Positions 24,367 to 37,152 of a stretch of DNA of 64,000 nt are shown here, one piece after another. Numbering within the stretch: position 1 is the first letter of the stretch; each line of letters begins with the position of its first letter. The stretch is from Straminergon stramineum (taxonomy: Eukaryota; Streptophyta; Bryopsida; Hypnales; Calliergonaceae), in assembly GCA_963920665.1 (NCBI GenBank), contig OY987271.1, positions 7,195,350 through 7,259,349 of the forward strand, read 5' to 3'. Below the pieces are notes generated by a model. The model saw only the letters and a program-made list of their open reading frames with translations. It was not told where the DNA came from and ran no database searches. Position numbers and translations under genes: made by a program.

Positions 24367-27300
24367 ACCACTATACTCAAACTTAATTAATAGAATTCTA
24401 TTGATTCAATTGATTATGTTTGAATCAAAGTGGTGTGAATTTTCATGATTTTGTTGATCGAGGTGCATTTTTTTATATTGATTTTGAAACATATTAATAT
24501 TCATGATCTAGAAGAATATCTTTGCAAGCAAAGATCATTTCAAAATTCCCTTGAAGTTGTTTCAATGTTGTTTTGTTGCCCATTTGTTTGTTTGTTGTTC
24601 CTTTGAATAGGTTGAAGAACATTTGAAAATTTTGTTGGTACAAGGCTTAGGCTTAGATGTGGCATCCTTCTTAACGTATACTAACAAAAACCTCTTCAAG
24701 CACTTCATGGACACATAAAGCTTGTTGTTGCAGATGCTCAATACTACTTTCATTTAGTACTCCATCATCTTTATTGCCGAATTCCACATAGCTTTTGTTT
24801 GGTAGCAAAGACCTATTTCTTCTAAAAAAGATTTTTTCTTCTATACTGTCTACACAATCATGAAGTTGTGCAATTGGTAGGCTACTTTCACTTTTACTTT
24901 AATGCAATTTAGTTTCAATAAAAAAACAAAACATCGAGAAATTATGAGGACAAGTTCCAACACATATTTAGGTTGTTTAAATGTATTACATTCTTTTCTT
25001 GCTCAATTGTGCATTACAAGTTTTTCACCTAAACGAGTAGTCTTCTAAACTTTGATGCCAACAGTTTGTGTTGCTATATTCCTTGTCATGTATGTGTTGT
25101 ACGACAAGTGCACACATACAAAAGCAGTGCAATATCTATGACTAGAATATGACTGACATTGTACAACACTTGATTTTGTTATTGCAAACTAGTTGTTTAA
25201 GCAAATCCAAAGACATACAAACTACATACAGGCCAATGAATAGGTAAGATAGTTCTATAATCACAATAAGAAAATTGTGGTGAGTATTTCCACTCTCATT
25301 CTTGTGACACAAGTACAAATGTAGTTATGGCTCATGAAGATTCTACATTAGTATTTGTTGTGGCAATTGCATGTAATAGGAGTATTGGGCTCAATAGTGA
25401 CGATGCTAAGAGGAGTGCGACATTGAAGGCATGAAATCCTATTGGCCATGTGCTTCTCAAGTCTCAACACAACATGTTTGGTTAATGAACACAACGTTCA
25501 AGGTGCTTTCAAGCTACATTTAATCCAATGACTTGCATTTGGGGAATTAATTTTTAGTATACAATGAATAATAATGAGCTCATAATTTAAGCATTTTAAA
25601 TTTAATTGATCGTTTTGAAATCAATTTTGTAATAAATTCTTATAAAATTAAGAATATGTATAAATTTACTTATAGAAAATTTTATGTATATGTAATCTAT
25701 AAATTTATTAAAACTTGAAGAAAAATATTGCATAGATTTAGCAATTTGAAAAATCCCTTTCAAGACTATTTTAAAATAGATTTTGGTTCGAAGTTGAATG
25801 TGTATTAAATAAAAAATAAATAGAAAAAATATGTATGAGATGATTTTTTTTGCACCCTACCCTTGTATATCTAAATGACTTTTAGATCCAATGATTTTTA
25901 AAATCTAAATGCAAAATTAAAGTATCAAACAAATTATTTTAAGGAAATACCCATTTAAAAAATATTCAAAATCATTTTTGGAATTTTGAGTTGAAAAAAA
26001 TTCTTTCTTTTATTCAACTACAGGTGTAAAATTTTGCATTAGATTATAAAATGAATGATGTTTTTGTAGTACATTTATACCTTTAAAGCAATCTGATAGG
26101 TCATAAAAGGACTCCAATTGGTAGGCTTTCTAATTTTAAAAAATGATGAGTATTTAGGTACCAATAGAAACCAACATCAAAATATAGAATGCAAAAGGAA
26201 TTTGTATTTCATAAGCCCATAATTCACAATAAAGTCTCAAAGTTTCAAAATTGCAAATTAGTTAGTTTGTAACTACATTTTTGAAGTACCGGCATAGCTT
26301 GAAAACACCCTTCAAGAGAACATGAAGTATAACAATAGAATGCTAAATTATTTAATTTTTGTTGTGGCTTAGGATATGTACTACATTGGAACTTTATATA
26401 CCTACAATTTGAATGTTGGACATAATTGCATTAGATGAGGATGCCTTCCTTTATTGTTACAATTTTGCCATAGATGTCAATGCTAAATTGCTAATGTATG
26501 TAAGTTCCCAAGAAAGTGGAACTGTATGTTACCAAAAATTCACAAATTTTATAATTTCAAAACGTCAAGTCTTACAATGACCATGAAGACATTGTCATGC
26601 TTTGGGCCTTGTCTTGTACAACCACTCTATGAGGGGTTACATACTCTTGTTTTCACTCAAGGAGGAGTAACATACTCTTGTTGACCCTATTAGGCAAGTT
26701 GGAAGATACTTTTTCTTCTAACTTCAAATGTTAAAATCTATCAATCAGTGTGGTAAAAGTTTTTGAAAAATTATCCACACATTTCCATAGTAGTCTAGTA
26801 CAAATTTTTATAGTTGAATTTTGAAAAAATCTTTCTTTTTCATTATTTTTCATTCCTCTGAAAAGTGGCAATTTTTTACAATTCTACCATATTGTGCAAA
26901 TAAAGATTGTAACACACAACAAATTGAGTACCACAACCAACATCAATTACACAATCAAAAATTGAATAGGAATGCATAATAAACAGGTCTTGAAATGCTC
27001 CTCTAGTGCATAAGGGATTCCTCCAATCAACTAGGATAAAGCACACACACAATCAAGAATGATCTTTGTTGTTGTTGTTTTAACATATATACACATTCAA
27101 GTTGATGTTGTAGCAAATAGATGGGCCAATCATGCCAGTGAAGAAGTAACTAAAGGATTGTAGTTTAGGTGCAATGTAAGTCCCATCCTAAGTTGCCTTC
27201 GACAATTTTTGGTGTCAAAGCCTATGGTCATTCTCATCATAATTTGAAATTTTGAACCCATAACTAATACCTATTAAATGAATGGTAGAATTAATGATCA

Positions 27301-29443
27301 CCAAAACATTGAGGAACTCTAAAAAATCCTCACATCTTGACAATAGATGAGTTAATTGGGCTTCCACATTTTATGTGTAGTGAGAAGAAAAGGGAAGCTA
27401 CTGGATTATTGTGTGACAAATGCCAATATAGATGGCATATGACATGCTTGACACCACCTCTTTTGATTTTTTCCTTCTAAATACCTAAAATGGTAGAAAT
27501 GGTAGAAAACTAAAATCCCTATATTATCCTCAAAAGTCACTCAAATTTCACAATTTTTGAATCAATAAATTTGCTAACAAGTCTTTTACTAGTTCTACAA
27601 ACATAAGCAACTAAATGGAATTTGAAATTTTGTCCCTACACTCAACTTTGCTACTACAAAGAAGAAATATGAAAATTTTAGGGAACACCTTTTGGAGCTT
27701 TCTAAATTCTCTCCTCTACGTCCAATCACTCCAAAAACAATTTAAACTTCTTGGAAAAGACTTGAAAGTTCCTACAAGTCCAAGCAACATTTCAATAATC
27801 AAGTTAGCCTCAATTCAAGAATTTGTTTCACCATCACTGTTGAAGAAGAGGATTCTTGTCAAGTGAGAAACTAAGAATCTATACACAAGAAGTCAAGCAA
27901 CTCTATTCCAGAAAAGGAGAATCCAAAAGTGCAAGTATGAGAATAGAAAGAAAAACTTAATTAAGTGACAAACCACCATCTCTCTAAAACCATTATCAAA
28001 ACTTCACTTGACAAGAATGTGAAGTTTAGGAGTTCTTTCCAAATAATCATTCAACCCCTAAATTGGATGAAATTTGAAATTTGGATGAAATTCATTCAAA
28101 ATTGATATAAACTCCCATAGGAGTCTATTTAAAATTCTCATTTGACATGGGGTGGTCTTGATGCCACTTCAAGTGACAATGTGAAATAGGCTTCAATTCT
28201 TTAGGGGGTAAAGGTGAAGTCATCCATTGAAACTTTTAGGTCCACATCTTTACAACTTTTTACCTTTAAAGAACAAGTTTGTGACCATGGAAATCATCCT
28301 TTTTGATACCGTATGAATCATTGGTTTAAAAAAAATCCCAAAACACTCATTGGAAGTCAAACTATTGTACATGACCTATCCTTTTCACACAAAATTCTAA
28401 GGATGAGTAGTTGTACTTTTGTCCTCCATAGAAGGATCCCTTGTCATTCATTAGTTAAAAATTGGCCATGGCATCCTTTAAGGGTTAAAATTTTTTACCA
28501 AATTCTTAACTTTGAAGGGCAAGACCTATGACCAAGGTCCTTTGCTAGAAATGATCTAATCTTTGGACCAATAGGTACATTCTTCATTTCTTTAGTAACC
28601 TTGAGTCGTCCATCTACCAGTTTTTGCCCTAATAGGGTTAATACTTCATGTCTACCAAAATGTACAGTGTTGAATTTGGAACTAAGGGAGCATAATTTAT
28701 AATATGCAACAAATTTATTGCAGTGACAGAGCGCTTATCAATTATTCAACCTAAGTTAGTTATGTCAAGTTAAAAGCAGATTATATTCTAGAATGCTATA
28801 TTCATTGAGAGCTAAAAAAACAAAAAACAAAACACTGTTGGCATTCTTGATTCAAAGAACACAGCTCAGCATTATGTCCTGTAACCTTCCAAGGCTTTCG
28901 TCAGTATACAGTACATGAGTGAATGGTCTTCAACCAAGACCAGGCACTCAGTTCAAAGTAAGAAATTTCAAAAATATTTAAGGCAGTACTGTAACTGCTT
29001 ATTTAGTTGATACTTGAGAGGGTGTTATGGTGCAAAATGTGCAAAAAACAGTGTTGCAGAAGCCACCTGATGTCCTTATGGCCCTTTACGGGTTAACTTA
29101 GAGTGTGCCTTCAAAAGATTACATACCTGTGGTCCAATTTGGAAAAAAAAAGCTTGTAGTAGGGAAAGCAAGGGAATTCTGCTCACAAAATTTCTCTGAG
29201 CAGAGTTACTGAGCCTGTATTTGGTCAAAAACTTGGACCCATTAATCCACGCAGCTAAGTATTGGTTTTTGTTGAACTCCAGAGTATACACCAAGGGAAC
29301 TGTGTTGCAAGAGCATTTTCCTGTAAAACAAACAGAGGACGACCTCTACAATTCCATCTGTCTAAATATAATACACCTTCATGTACATGAGTCAGATCAA
29401 CAGGAAGTTGACACAGACAACAAGTCTATGCCATTGATGTCTA
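24367..29443. other. Long AT-rich gene-poor stretch
   Basis: Five kilobases without a supported exon. Traces of the TTAA family occur (AAGGGTTAAAA near 28480, and a match to its TCTATCAATC/TGTGGT segment near 26740), so older, broken copies are likely. Open frames here are short and AT-driven. Confidence 0.45.
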
Positions 29444-32400
29444 TCAGTTTTTCCTGGCTTCCACCAGGACTATATGAAAGCCTTGCCTGCATCATGAACA
29501 ACATTCCACCTCAAATGAGAACTTAATTTCCGCTGCTTGCAACTTCATCCATGCCATCTTCCCTTTGTAATGGCTTCTCTAGATCAGTGATCTATCATCC
29601 AGGCAAATGACCTATAAGACATAATTCAGACTAGCACTAGGACAAGATGGATCTGGGCTGCACCTTTGTCCCCCCAAGCATCATAAATAGTCTGTGCAAT
29701 TACTGTGGGCCACAATAATTCTAAAGATTGTGAGCCATGTAAGTTTAAAATCTTCATAGGATGATTCGGACACCACTGAATTCCTCCCCACAGTAATTGC
29801 ACAGAACTGTGTAGTGGTCAATATTAGACTTTATCAATTAGGGTGGGATCAAATTTCTTCTCCTGTCTGTCCCTTTGGAGAGTCTCAGATTAACATTCAA
29901 GGGCCTTAGGCAGTATGGAACATTTAGAAAACGAAACCAATATTTCAACCTAATCTTGACATGCTGCTATCATAGTCTGGAATAGTCATAGTATAGACTA
30001 TGGAAGAACTCAGTATCTTGAGTCACATATTTGAGAAATAATTCAGGAGTTAGCAACCCTCTTAGAGGAGAATATTTGTGGGTTGTTAATGTGAAGTGAC
30101 ATACGAGGATTGGAAGACAGTGCTGACAGCACCAACCGGCGTGGTGAATGCAACCTCTTGGAAGGGCCCTGCTGTTCCTGGTTTCATTCGAGCAACCCAT
30201 CCTAAGTCTCCCCCATGCTTTGAAGACCTACATTCTGAATATTTTTCTGCAAGCTGTGCAATTACGCCCCAACGTTATTTTGTCAAATAAATTACTGCCT
30301 TTGTCATCACATGATCATAAGATGTTTTAGTTCAGCTTACTATTCTTGAATGCAGGAAGAAATGAGTCTGGTGTTCAGATAGTCATCATAACCTACACTG
30401 AATATTGACATTTGAAGCAATAGAGTAAGTTGAAATTATTACTTTGGCAAACTCCTTGGGAGGCACTTTGTTCCCAAAGGCTAACCACCCTTTTTGGAGT
30501 TGGTTATACACATCTGTCATCAGACCCTGTTTCTCGGATAGGATATGCCTCACTGCCATTATGCAAAATTCAATTTCACATTTGTCAGCGTCCTGTATTT
30601 CTAACTGTCTTTTTCACACTTGTTATTCGCAGTGGTATTGGTCAAGTGAATCTAGTTCAGCAGAGCATCAAAATTCATTTCTAAGACTCTAACGCCGTTC
30701 TCAACTCGTAGTGCAAGCATTCCTTAAGTGAGAATGTATGATAATATAAACATGTACAACAAACTCTTTTCTTTTTGGTGATACAGTAAGGAGGTTCATT
30801 GTCAAGTGGTCTCCAAACTTTGATTGGTCCTCTTCTATACTGAGCTGCCAAAAAAAGAAGGGTTGTATATAAACCTACATAATTAGGTAGACCTGCTTAG
30901 TTTACCTTTAACGTAAGTGCAAGTTCCCATGGAATCCATCTTCGACTCACGTCGCGCTTGTACGGTTTCTTCTTGGTTAATTTGCAACAAACTTTTGCCT
31001 CTTCTCTGCCATGACCACAAAATCAATTCACACATATATTAACAGGAATTGCTAAGGCATGAATCCAACCTTTCACCTTCCAACATCACCATTCAATTCA
31101 ACTTAGCGAAGAAAGAAGCACTTTTTGCATTGTGACCTTTCAGCAACTGAAGTATCCCGTTCAAGCATCATTAACCGTCGTATAGATGGGTAGGAAGCAT
31201 TCATGTGAATCACATGAATCACATGAATTCGGTGAACACGTTGGAAATTCGCTCACGATGCTTGTTCCTAAGCAAGATGGACAGACCCAGTGGTTGAGCT
31301 CGACATTGCAATGTCATCTGGCAAATGAAGACATTTACTTTTTTCAACTCATTCCACAACCCCCCATTCTTTTTCACTACGATTTGCAGGGAACATTTTG
31401 CAAGAGATCGGCTATTCCAAGCATGAGCACCTTCCCAATTCTTCAAGCTTCATTACAACAGCAATAATCCTAAACCCTTGAACATTCACACAAGCTAAAA
31501 CAACAATCTGTTGTATGGAGATTTGCATCAACTAATGTTGTGAGTGGATGCAGCAATAGATTGTTTCCTCTCTTGCCATGGCCAAGCCAACAATACACAA
31601 CACAATTGAGGTGCTAGCTCGATTTTAACCTAATAGAATCATGAAGGATAAGAAAGTCCCTGCTTACCAGAGTCATGATCGAAGTTCGGCTGAATGCAAT
31701 GGGATTGTTCAACGTCGACTTCCGTTTCCCTTCTCTGAAACTCACACTACTCTTCCTCCTCTCCAGAAAAGATTTCGTCCTTGATTGTGAAAACTTCCCA
31801 GTATGCGAATTCTCAAGTGGTAAGGCGCCACGCTCACCCACGTCCAAGTTCCCTCCCCACAACGAGCTTCGAGAATACCTCCGCTTTTCTTCCAATTCCT
31901 GCATGTGCACTGGCCTGGTCCAGTACATTTCTCATCATCAAACCAAACTCTAAACCATGTTATGTCTATCATGCATTTCAGCTATTGGGCACGCCCATTA
32001 TTCACATTGAGACAATAAACCACATAATCACCAAGAGAAATCCCATGGAATTTTTTCTATTTAAGATGTCATCTAAAAGTTCCTCAGGCAGTCTAATTTT
32101 GCTCAAAACCCCGTTTGTTGTCTTTAACGTTGATAAATCAATCGTTGATCATCTGAGGCATACCTCAAAATTAATAATATCCTTGAGGAGCTGCTTCAAT
32201 ACCTTAACAAAGGCTTCCAAAATGTAATTTGCGCACAATTTCGAGTGGGAGGAAGAACATATCAATGAGTGGCATGCACGATCTCTACAATGAATATCGG
32301 ACTATCGAGTCTTGCAATCTATAGTGAGAAAGAAGAGTGAGCTCTCGCAACGAAGCGTTGCAGGTGAATTTGGGCATACTTGATGGAGAAGGGAGAGTTC

Positions 32401-32994
32401 TCACACTGCTAACGAATGTTATGAAGATTAGCAAGTGACCAAATTGTTACAAACCTGATGAGAAAATCCTTGCATTTCTTAAGAATTATTATCAGGGTTT
32501 TCAGGTGATCAACTTGTTGGATACCAAATGAGAAGGTCTTGGAGAATGCTATGATCTTTTGCAAGTGATTGGCTTGTGGGATACCTGATGAGAAGATCTT
32601 TGAAACTCTAAAGACTGCTATCAAGGTTTGCAGGTGATCCAATTGTTGCATACCTGATGAGCAGGTCTTGGAAATGCGATCCCCGTCTCCGAGCTTCATC
32701 AGCCCGCATGTCATGCGCACTGTACGAGTCGTCATGCACTTCCTCCACGCACACCGCCTTGGAAGCTTTCCTGGCCATGGAGCGCCTCATCTCCTTGGCC
32801 ATGCCTGGAGGCCTCGATTTCATGGGCCCAGGCTCCAAAGTGCCATGGCGGTCCTGGGATGGGTGCACCGCCTGCGTCTCCTTCCATTCTTCAATTTCAA
32901 TCACCACATTGTTACGAAAACTTTTCAGAAACGTCTCCTCCTTCACTGCTGTCAACTCGCGGACACTTTGTTGCCTCTCTTTGACAGCCGCCAT
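29444..32994 (-). CDS. Parvulin-type peptidyl-prolyl cis-trans isomerase (Pin4/Par14 class), six exons in the preferred model
   Basis: Four 3' exons are secure: 31005-30906 (ending MGTCTYVK), 30552-30443 (RHILSEKQGLMTDVYNQLQK, PPKEFAK), 30253-30105 (LAEKYSECRSSKHGGDLGW, GPFQEVAFTTPVGAVS) and 29486-29444 (QGFHIVLVEARKN, stop). They follow the plant Pin4-like parvulin (Arabidopsis At1g26550 type) nearly block by block and all phases agree. The enzyme isomerises peptidyl-prolyl bonds; this class lacks a WW domain. Two 5' exons are less certain: 32994-32654 (MAAVKERQQSVRELTAVKEE..., phase 2) and 31898-31838 (phase 0). Both fit in phase and give a 267-residue protein with an unusual N-terminal extension of about 165 residues in place of the short Lys/Gly-rich N terminus usual in plants. 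The ATG at 32994 sits 60 bases downstream of a telo-box, which supports a gene start there. The first exon may still belong to a separate gene. Confidence 0.75.
29691..29805. other. Perfect 19-bp stem with 77-nt loop inside the last parvulin intron
   Basis: TCTGTGCAATTACTGTGGG at 29691-29709 is exactly complementary to CCCACAGTAATTGCACAGA at 29787-29805. Pairing hardly extends beyond the arms. It could be a miRNA-like precursor, the ends of a tiny inverted-repeat transposon, or a folding element of the intron. Confidence 0.6.
32415..32690 (-). repeat. Four tandem copies of a 60-70 bp unit spanning the first splice donor of the parvulin gene
   Basis: On the minus strand the exon end plus donor TCATCAG/GTATGC is repeated as TCATCAG/GTATCC, TCATTTG/GTATCC and TCATCAG/GTTTGT, with junctions at 32654, 32585, 32525 and 32455. 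Each is followed by CAA(C/G) and (G/C)ATCACCTG- or GTCACTTG-like sequence. The array lies at the exon 1/intron 1 boundary and could offer alternative donors. Confidence 0.7.
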
Positions 32995-33052
32995 GGTCGG
33001 AACTCTCAAATGCTACAATGCAATGTCATGCCCGAATCCCCGAGAATCCTCG

Positions 33053-33063
33053 TTTAGGGTTTT
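33053..33063 (-). promoter_or_regulatory. Telo-box upstream of the parvulin gene start
   Basis: The minus strand reads AAAACCCTAAA about 60 bases before the ATG at 32994, a common position for telo-boxes of plant housekeeping genes. Confidence 0.5.
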
Positions 33064-34639
33064 GGATCAACGCATCCCAACTTACCGGGTTTGTATTCTT
33101 TACGACACATCCTTCGCAAGAATTAGGTCACCGTATTGCTACTTGCTACCTTGGAAAACGCCGGGTATTATTTTGTCACCGTATTGAAGCGGATTTTAAG
33201 CGACAAGTTTTGGCTGACTCACATTGAGTGATTGCTACTTAACCATAGTCACGAGACAACACGAGCAAAAAGAAAACGTCCATACTTTCCATTCCATTGC
33301 CAAGGCTTAGAGCTCACAGCACCGATCCATGAATCGCCCGCATGCTCTGCCAATAAGAGTGAGAGCAGTGGAATGCAATGTTAGCAATTTGCGTCGAAAA
33401 TCATGCCGACCACAGAAATCTTTGTACAAGAATTTCCTGTCAGGATACACAGACCGCTTGAGTCTCTGTTTCTCCGAGCAAGAAAGCTGTTGAGCGAGTG
33501 CCACAAGTAGCACAATCCAATGTGGTTCAAGGAAGAAACTATATAAACTAACTATTTGAGATGAGCCGTAAGAGCGGAGAATAACAACTAAGCACACTAA
33601 ACCATACTTAACGGAAAGCACTCAAGATGAGCACAACTTACTAAGACTGCTTAACGATGATGCTCCAACAGCGGAAAGGCAAAGCTGTCAATGCTGATTG
33701 CTGACGATCAATAACATTGCAATTTCCAGGAAAGAGCATCTTCGTTCATGTTGGAGGGAGACCACTGGACAGAAATGGCCACCCAGTTAATACTCCAGGG
33801 TTCACATTGCAGAAGACACTCCCACCACAAGCAGCGTGTGGAGAATAAGTGGTGGAGATCTCTTAATTACAACAATTCACCCACTTACAATAGCTCTCGA
33901 CTTTCCTGCTTTCGCAATTGTGCCACTCTCCAAAGTGAGAAGAAATTCGAAAGCCGAGAAGCCGAAGGGAAGGGGGACGCTGTTCCATGTCTCCCATTGT
34001 GGCCTGGGTCTTAAGAGAATCCATACACCAAAATCCTTGTCAGGTGTGGAGGCAAACGAAGGTAGGCAGCATTCAAATCATGTCTCATCTCGTCCTCTTC
34101 GTTAATGTCAGTTGAATTGAGAATCAACTTGTGTATCGTTGATGATCATCAGCTCTGAAGTGGATATGGTAAGTAGTAATCTTATTCACTATTCGAGATG
34201 ACAGTATCGCTTGGCGTCCTCACAAATTCAATGTTAGTGAATTTGTGATGGGTCAGGAGCAAGGTCAAGCACTTTAAATTACAACACCAATTCCTTAAGG
34301 CCTGAAATTCACTAATTCATGTAATTCATCAAGAGGTTCACTTGAGAATTGAGTGAAAATGTCTAATCAATAGTGGAAACAGTCTTCAATTCGATGAATG
34401 AAAGGCAAGAATTTGGAGATGCAAGGTAGAGTAAAGGCGCACAAAGAACACAAGTAGAAAAAACAAACTATGGCAAAAACTTGCGACTGATATCCGAAAG
34501 ATCGATACTACAAGCAATTCACCATTTCACACACAGATGAATATCCATTCGATGAAGTAGAATTGTCGGCAAATCAGAAATGATATTACATTTGAAAGTG
34601 TACACGAAGGTCATGCACTAACACTGCTGGAGAACATAT
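33064..34639. other. Intergenic region between psaH and the parvulin gene
   Basis: No gene assigned. Open stretches at 33307-33621 (minus) and 33836-34105 (plus) have coding-like residues but no recognised family. A short hairpin, TCACAAATTCA/TGAATTTGTGA, is at 34220-34248. The first part of this interval should contain the parvulin promoter and the last part the psaH 3' untranslated region. Confidence 0.45.
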
Positions 34640-35934
34640 TTACTTCCTCCCACGGGGGCCCACTTCGGGACTCTGCTGGGGTCCCTTCTTGATGGCCAAA
34701 AGGTCAGGAGAGGATGTGGAGCTAACGTAGCCGATGGTGGTGGCTCCGCCCAGAACCAAAAACTTCAGAAGAAGACCCCTCTTGGTAAACGCTCCAGCGA
34801 AGGTCTCGAAGAACTTGTTCTGCACAAGAAATAGTCAAGTTCAGTCACGAAAACAACAGGGCCAAACCCCTCCCATACCAAAACCACAACAGGATCAGCA
34901 ATGCAAAGATCAAAACCTTCAAATCAGACCACGAAATGCAACCAATAGAGTAATTTACCTGGAAGGAGTTGTATCTGGCAGGATCATCATTTCCATACAA
35001 GTCCCAGTTTCCCGTGGTGTTGTTGATATCACCCAAGTCGAAGTATACGCTGCCCTCACCGTACTTGGCGGTCACAACTCCCACTCTGCAACGACTCCCC
35101 ACCGCACTTAAAATCATCCACATTGCAACGCACCCTAACCACGCATTGCCATCTTACAAACTCGCGAGACCACAACAGAAAAAAAATTAGGTCATCACAC
35201 AAAAACTCTAGATCCCTCGAATCCCTCCCTCCAACATAGAGCAAATCCCCTTCAATTCACTCTCCAATGCTCAAAAAACGTAGGTAACATCACACATTCA
35301 AACATCAGTCACCCGCATTTCAACTGGACCACAACCAAAGTCACCTCCAAGACGTACAGTACGATTACTTCTCAACATAACCGTAACCAAAGATGTAAAC
35401 CAGACACATTCCCATCACATACCACACACCAAGTAACCCAGACCAACAGTCTACCCACTATCAATCGAAAGCAAAAATCTGCCTCCAACGTCAAAATGAC
35501 GAGCAATCCATTCAGAACCAAGTCTCGTCATGTCAAAACCTCCATCCGAAACCTCAAGAACAACAATTCGGCAAGAAAACACAACCTCACCCAAACCATC
35601 CAAAATACGGATAAATCAGAACGTACTCGCGCTACTCGGGACACACAACCCCTAAAGCCCATACCAATTACACATTCCCTCCATAAAACTCTCACACACA
35701 GAGTGTCTACAATGCTACCGCAAACGAAAGCAAAACGATCTAATCATAAATCATCGGCTTCTTGAGTGTTAGAAGAACGATCTGAGAAGAGATTTAGGCA
35801 GAGATTAGGGGAAGAAGGGCGGACCTGGAGGGGGCGCGCATGGAGACGCTCTTGGCGGGCATAGCCAGCTTCTTCCCAGCCAACGAGCTGCCGGCCAAGC
35901 CGGACACAGCGATGGTTGCCGACGCCGCTGCCAT
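34640..35934 (-). CDS. psaH: Photosystem I reaction centre subunit VI (PSI-H), chloroplast precursor
   Basis: Exons 35934-35825, 35085-34959 and 34819-34640 splice in phase (2, then 0) into 138 residues, the usual precursor length. Residues 1 to about 40 form a transit peptide ([20 protein letters not shown], basic and Ser/Ala-rich). The mature part begins near [15 protein letters not shown] and continues with [38 protein letters not shown] (start of the single membrane segment) and [13 protein letters not shown], ending [21 protein letters not shown] sits at the PsaL/PsaO side of photosystem I and is required for docking of LHCII in state transitions. Introns are 739 and 139 bases. The lumenal/stromal ends and family motifs are intact, so the gene is expected to be functional. 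Confidence 0.95.
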
Positions 35935-36413
35935 TGAGAAAAACACACACACAAATACTCGACCTCAAATGCACACAAAACTGCAGCAAGACTGGCGATG
36001 GCAGTGGCGATGGTGGTGCGAAGAATGGCGATGGGTGTGCGGGGACGGGGAGTGCAGATGTCATGTGGGAGGACGACGCCGGACACACTTCGGCTAAGAT
36101 AAGGGACGCGACGCGTGTCCTTTCGGGAGTGGCGGGGTTGGGGTTCTGGCCAATGGGGTGGAGCGGGGGTGGATAGCGACTCCGGTGACCGGTCCCGCCG
36201 GTTTACCTGCGTCCCCCGTTGGTGGTCGCGGGCTCCTCCAATCGGGTCGACTCTTTGGGTTGCAGTTTGATTGTGTGGATGACGGCCCGAGAGTGTGGCT
36301 CCACAAAAAAAAAGTCCTAATTCTCTCACTAGGAAGGTTTTTTGGTGGGGTATTAATTGGGAAGAAGGGGGGAGAGAAGTGGAATGTTTTGCAAAATTTT
36401 GTACCTTAAAACC
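35935..36413 (-). promoter_or_regulatory. psaH: psaH upstream region with I-box and CCAAT motifs
   Basis: This GC-rich stretch precedes the psaH start. It holds an I-box core GATAAG at 36098-36103 and CCAAT at 36150-36154, motifs frequent in light-regulated plant promoters. No clear TATA box was identified. The motifs are short, so this is suggestive only. Confidence 0.4.
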
Positions 36414-36417
36414 TTAA

Positions 36418-36634
36418 CCCTTGAAAGGTCCTTAGGTCCCTCTATATGACATGTATTTAGCCTTACAATTCTTCAATTGTGGTTTAATACCTATATATGA
36501 ATTGTGATACATTGTTATTTATATACTATCATGATCATGAATTTACTTTGTATTGTAAAGTATTGGGTCAATGTTTTCCTAATCACATACCACCAAATTC
36601 ATAACATACTATACAGTTGCAAGCCCTTCAAGGG
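36418..36634. mobile_element. TTAA-flanked miniature inverted-repeat element, 217 bp
   Basis: TTAA at 36414-36417, then CCCTTGAAAGG; the right end is CCCTTCAAGGG then TTAA at 36635-36638. These are the same end motif and target site as the 0.9-kb TTAA family. No coding capacity. Confidence 0.6.
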
Positions 36635-36641
36635 TTAAATG

Positions 36642-36882
36642 AAGTTGTTTTGTTTTGTTTGTTACCGTAAGATCTCCAAAGTCATGCATCCCCAATCACA
36701 TTCTTGATACTATATGAAAGCTCTCTACAAGGAGCCAAGGAGGGGTGCACAAACTTTGTTTCATGGCATTCCGACTCATGGCAAATTGAATTTTGAAGTT
36801 TTTTTGAATTAAATTTTTTTTAAATTACTTTGACTTTTATTTTATTTTATTATACGATAGAAATGGAACATGGCATTCTAGT
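36642..36882 (+). repeat. Third copy of the 254-bp dispersed repeat
   Basis: Matches 12395-12903: TTTTGTTTTGTTTGTTAC, AGATCTCC, GTGCATTCC-like block, AGGGGTGCAC, TTTGTTTCATGGCATT, TGAATTTTGAAGTT and the end GGCATTCTAGT. It starts directly after the TTAA-flanked element. Confidence 0.7.
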
Positions 36883-37152
36883 GATTTTTGAAATTTAGTG
36901 GATAGAATCTTCAAGAAACACTCAAAGAATTTTAAAGTATAATGATGTTGATACATTGGGTTGAATGTAGAAAATTTGGGATGAATAAAATGGAATTTCA
37001 TCCATTAGTTACATATTTATGGATGTAAGTAGTTTTACAAGATTGAAAGCTCCATCTCTTTGGAAAAAATAGAAACAAAATATGTGTATGTTGTCTATCC
37101 CTTAGATTTTGGATCAATGTTGGAAACACAATACTTCTACAAATTTGTTTAA

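Noticed and set aside
30770..30860. Possible extra parvulin exon (AQYRRGPIKVWRPLDNE) that also fits in phase
   Set aside because: It would split the conserved block TYVK-VRHIL of the family; direct joining of 30906 to 30552 reproduces the plant Pin4 sequence without it.
32657..33187. Plus-strand 176-residue open frame opposite the first parvulin exon
   Set aside because: Antisense to the minus-strand exon with start codon, telo-box and donor; no family similarity.
33836..34105. Plus-strand open stretch between psaH and the parvulin gene
   Set aside because: Hydrophobic and coding-like but without a recognised family or supporting splice sites.
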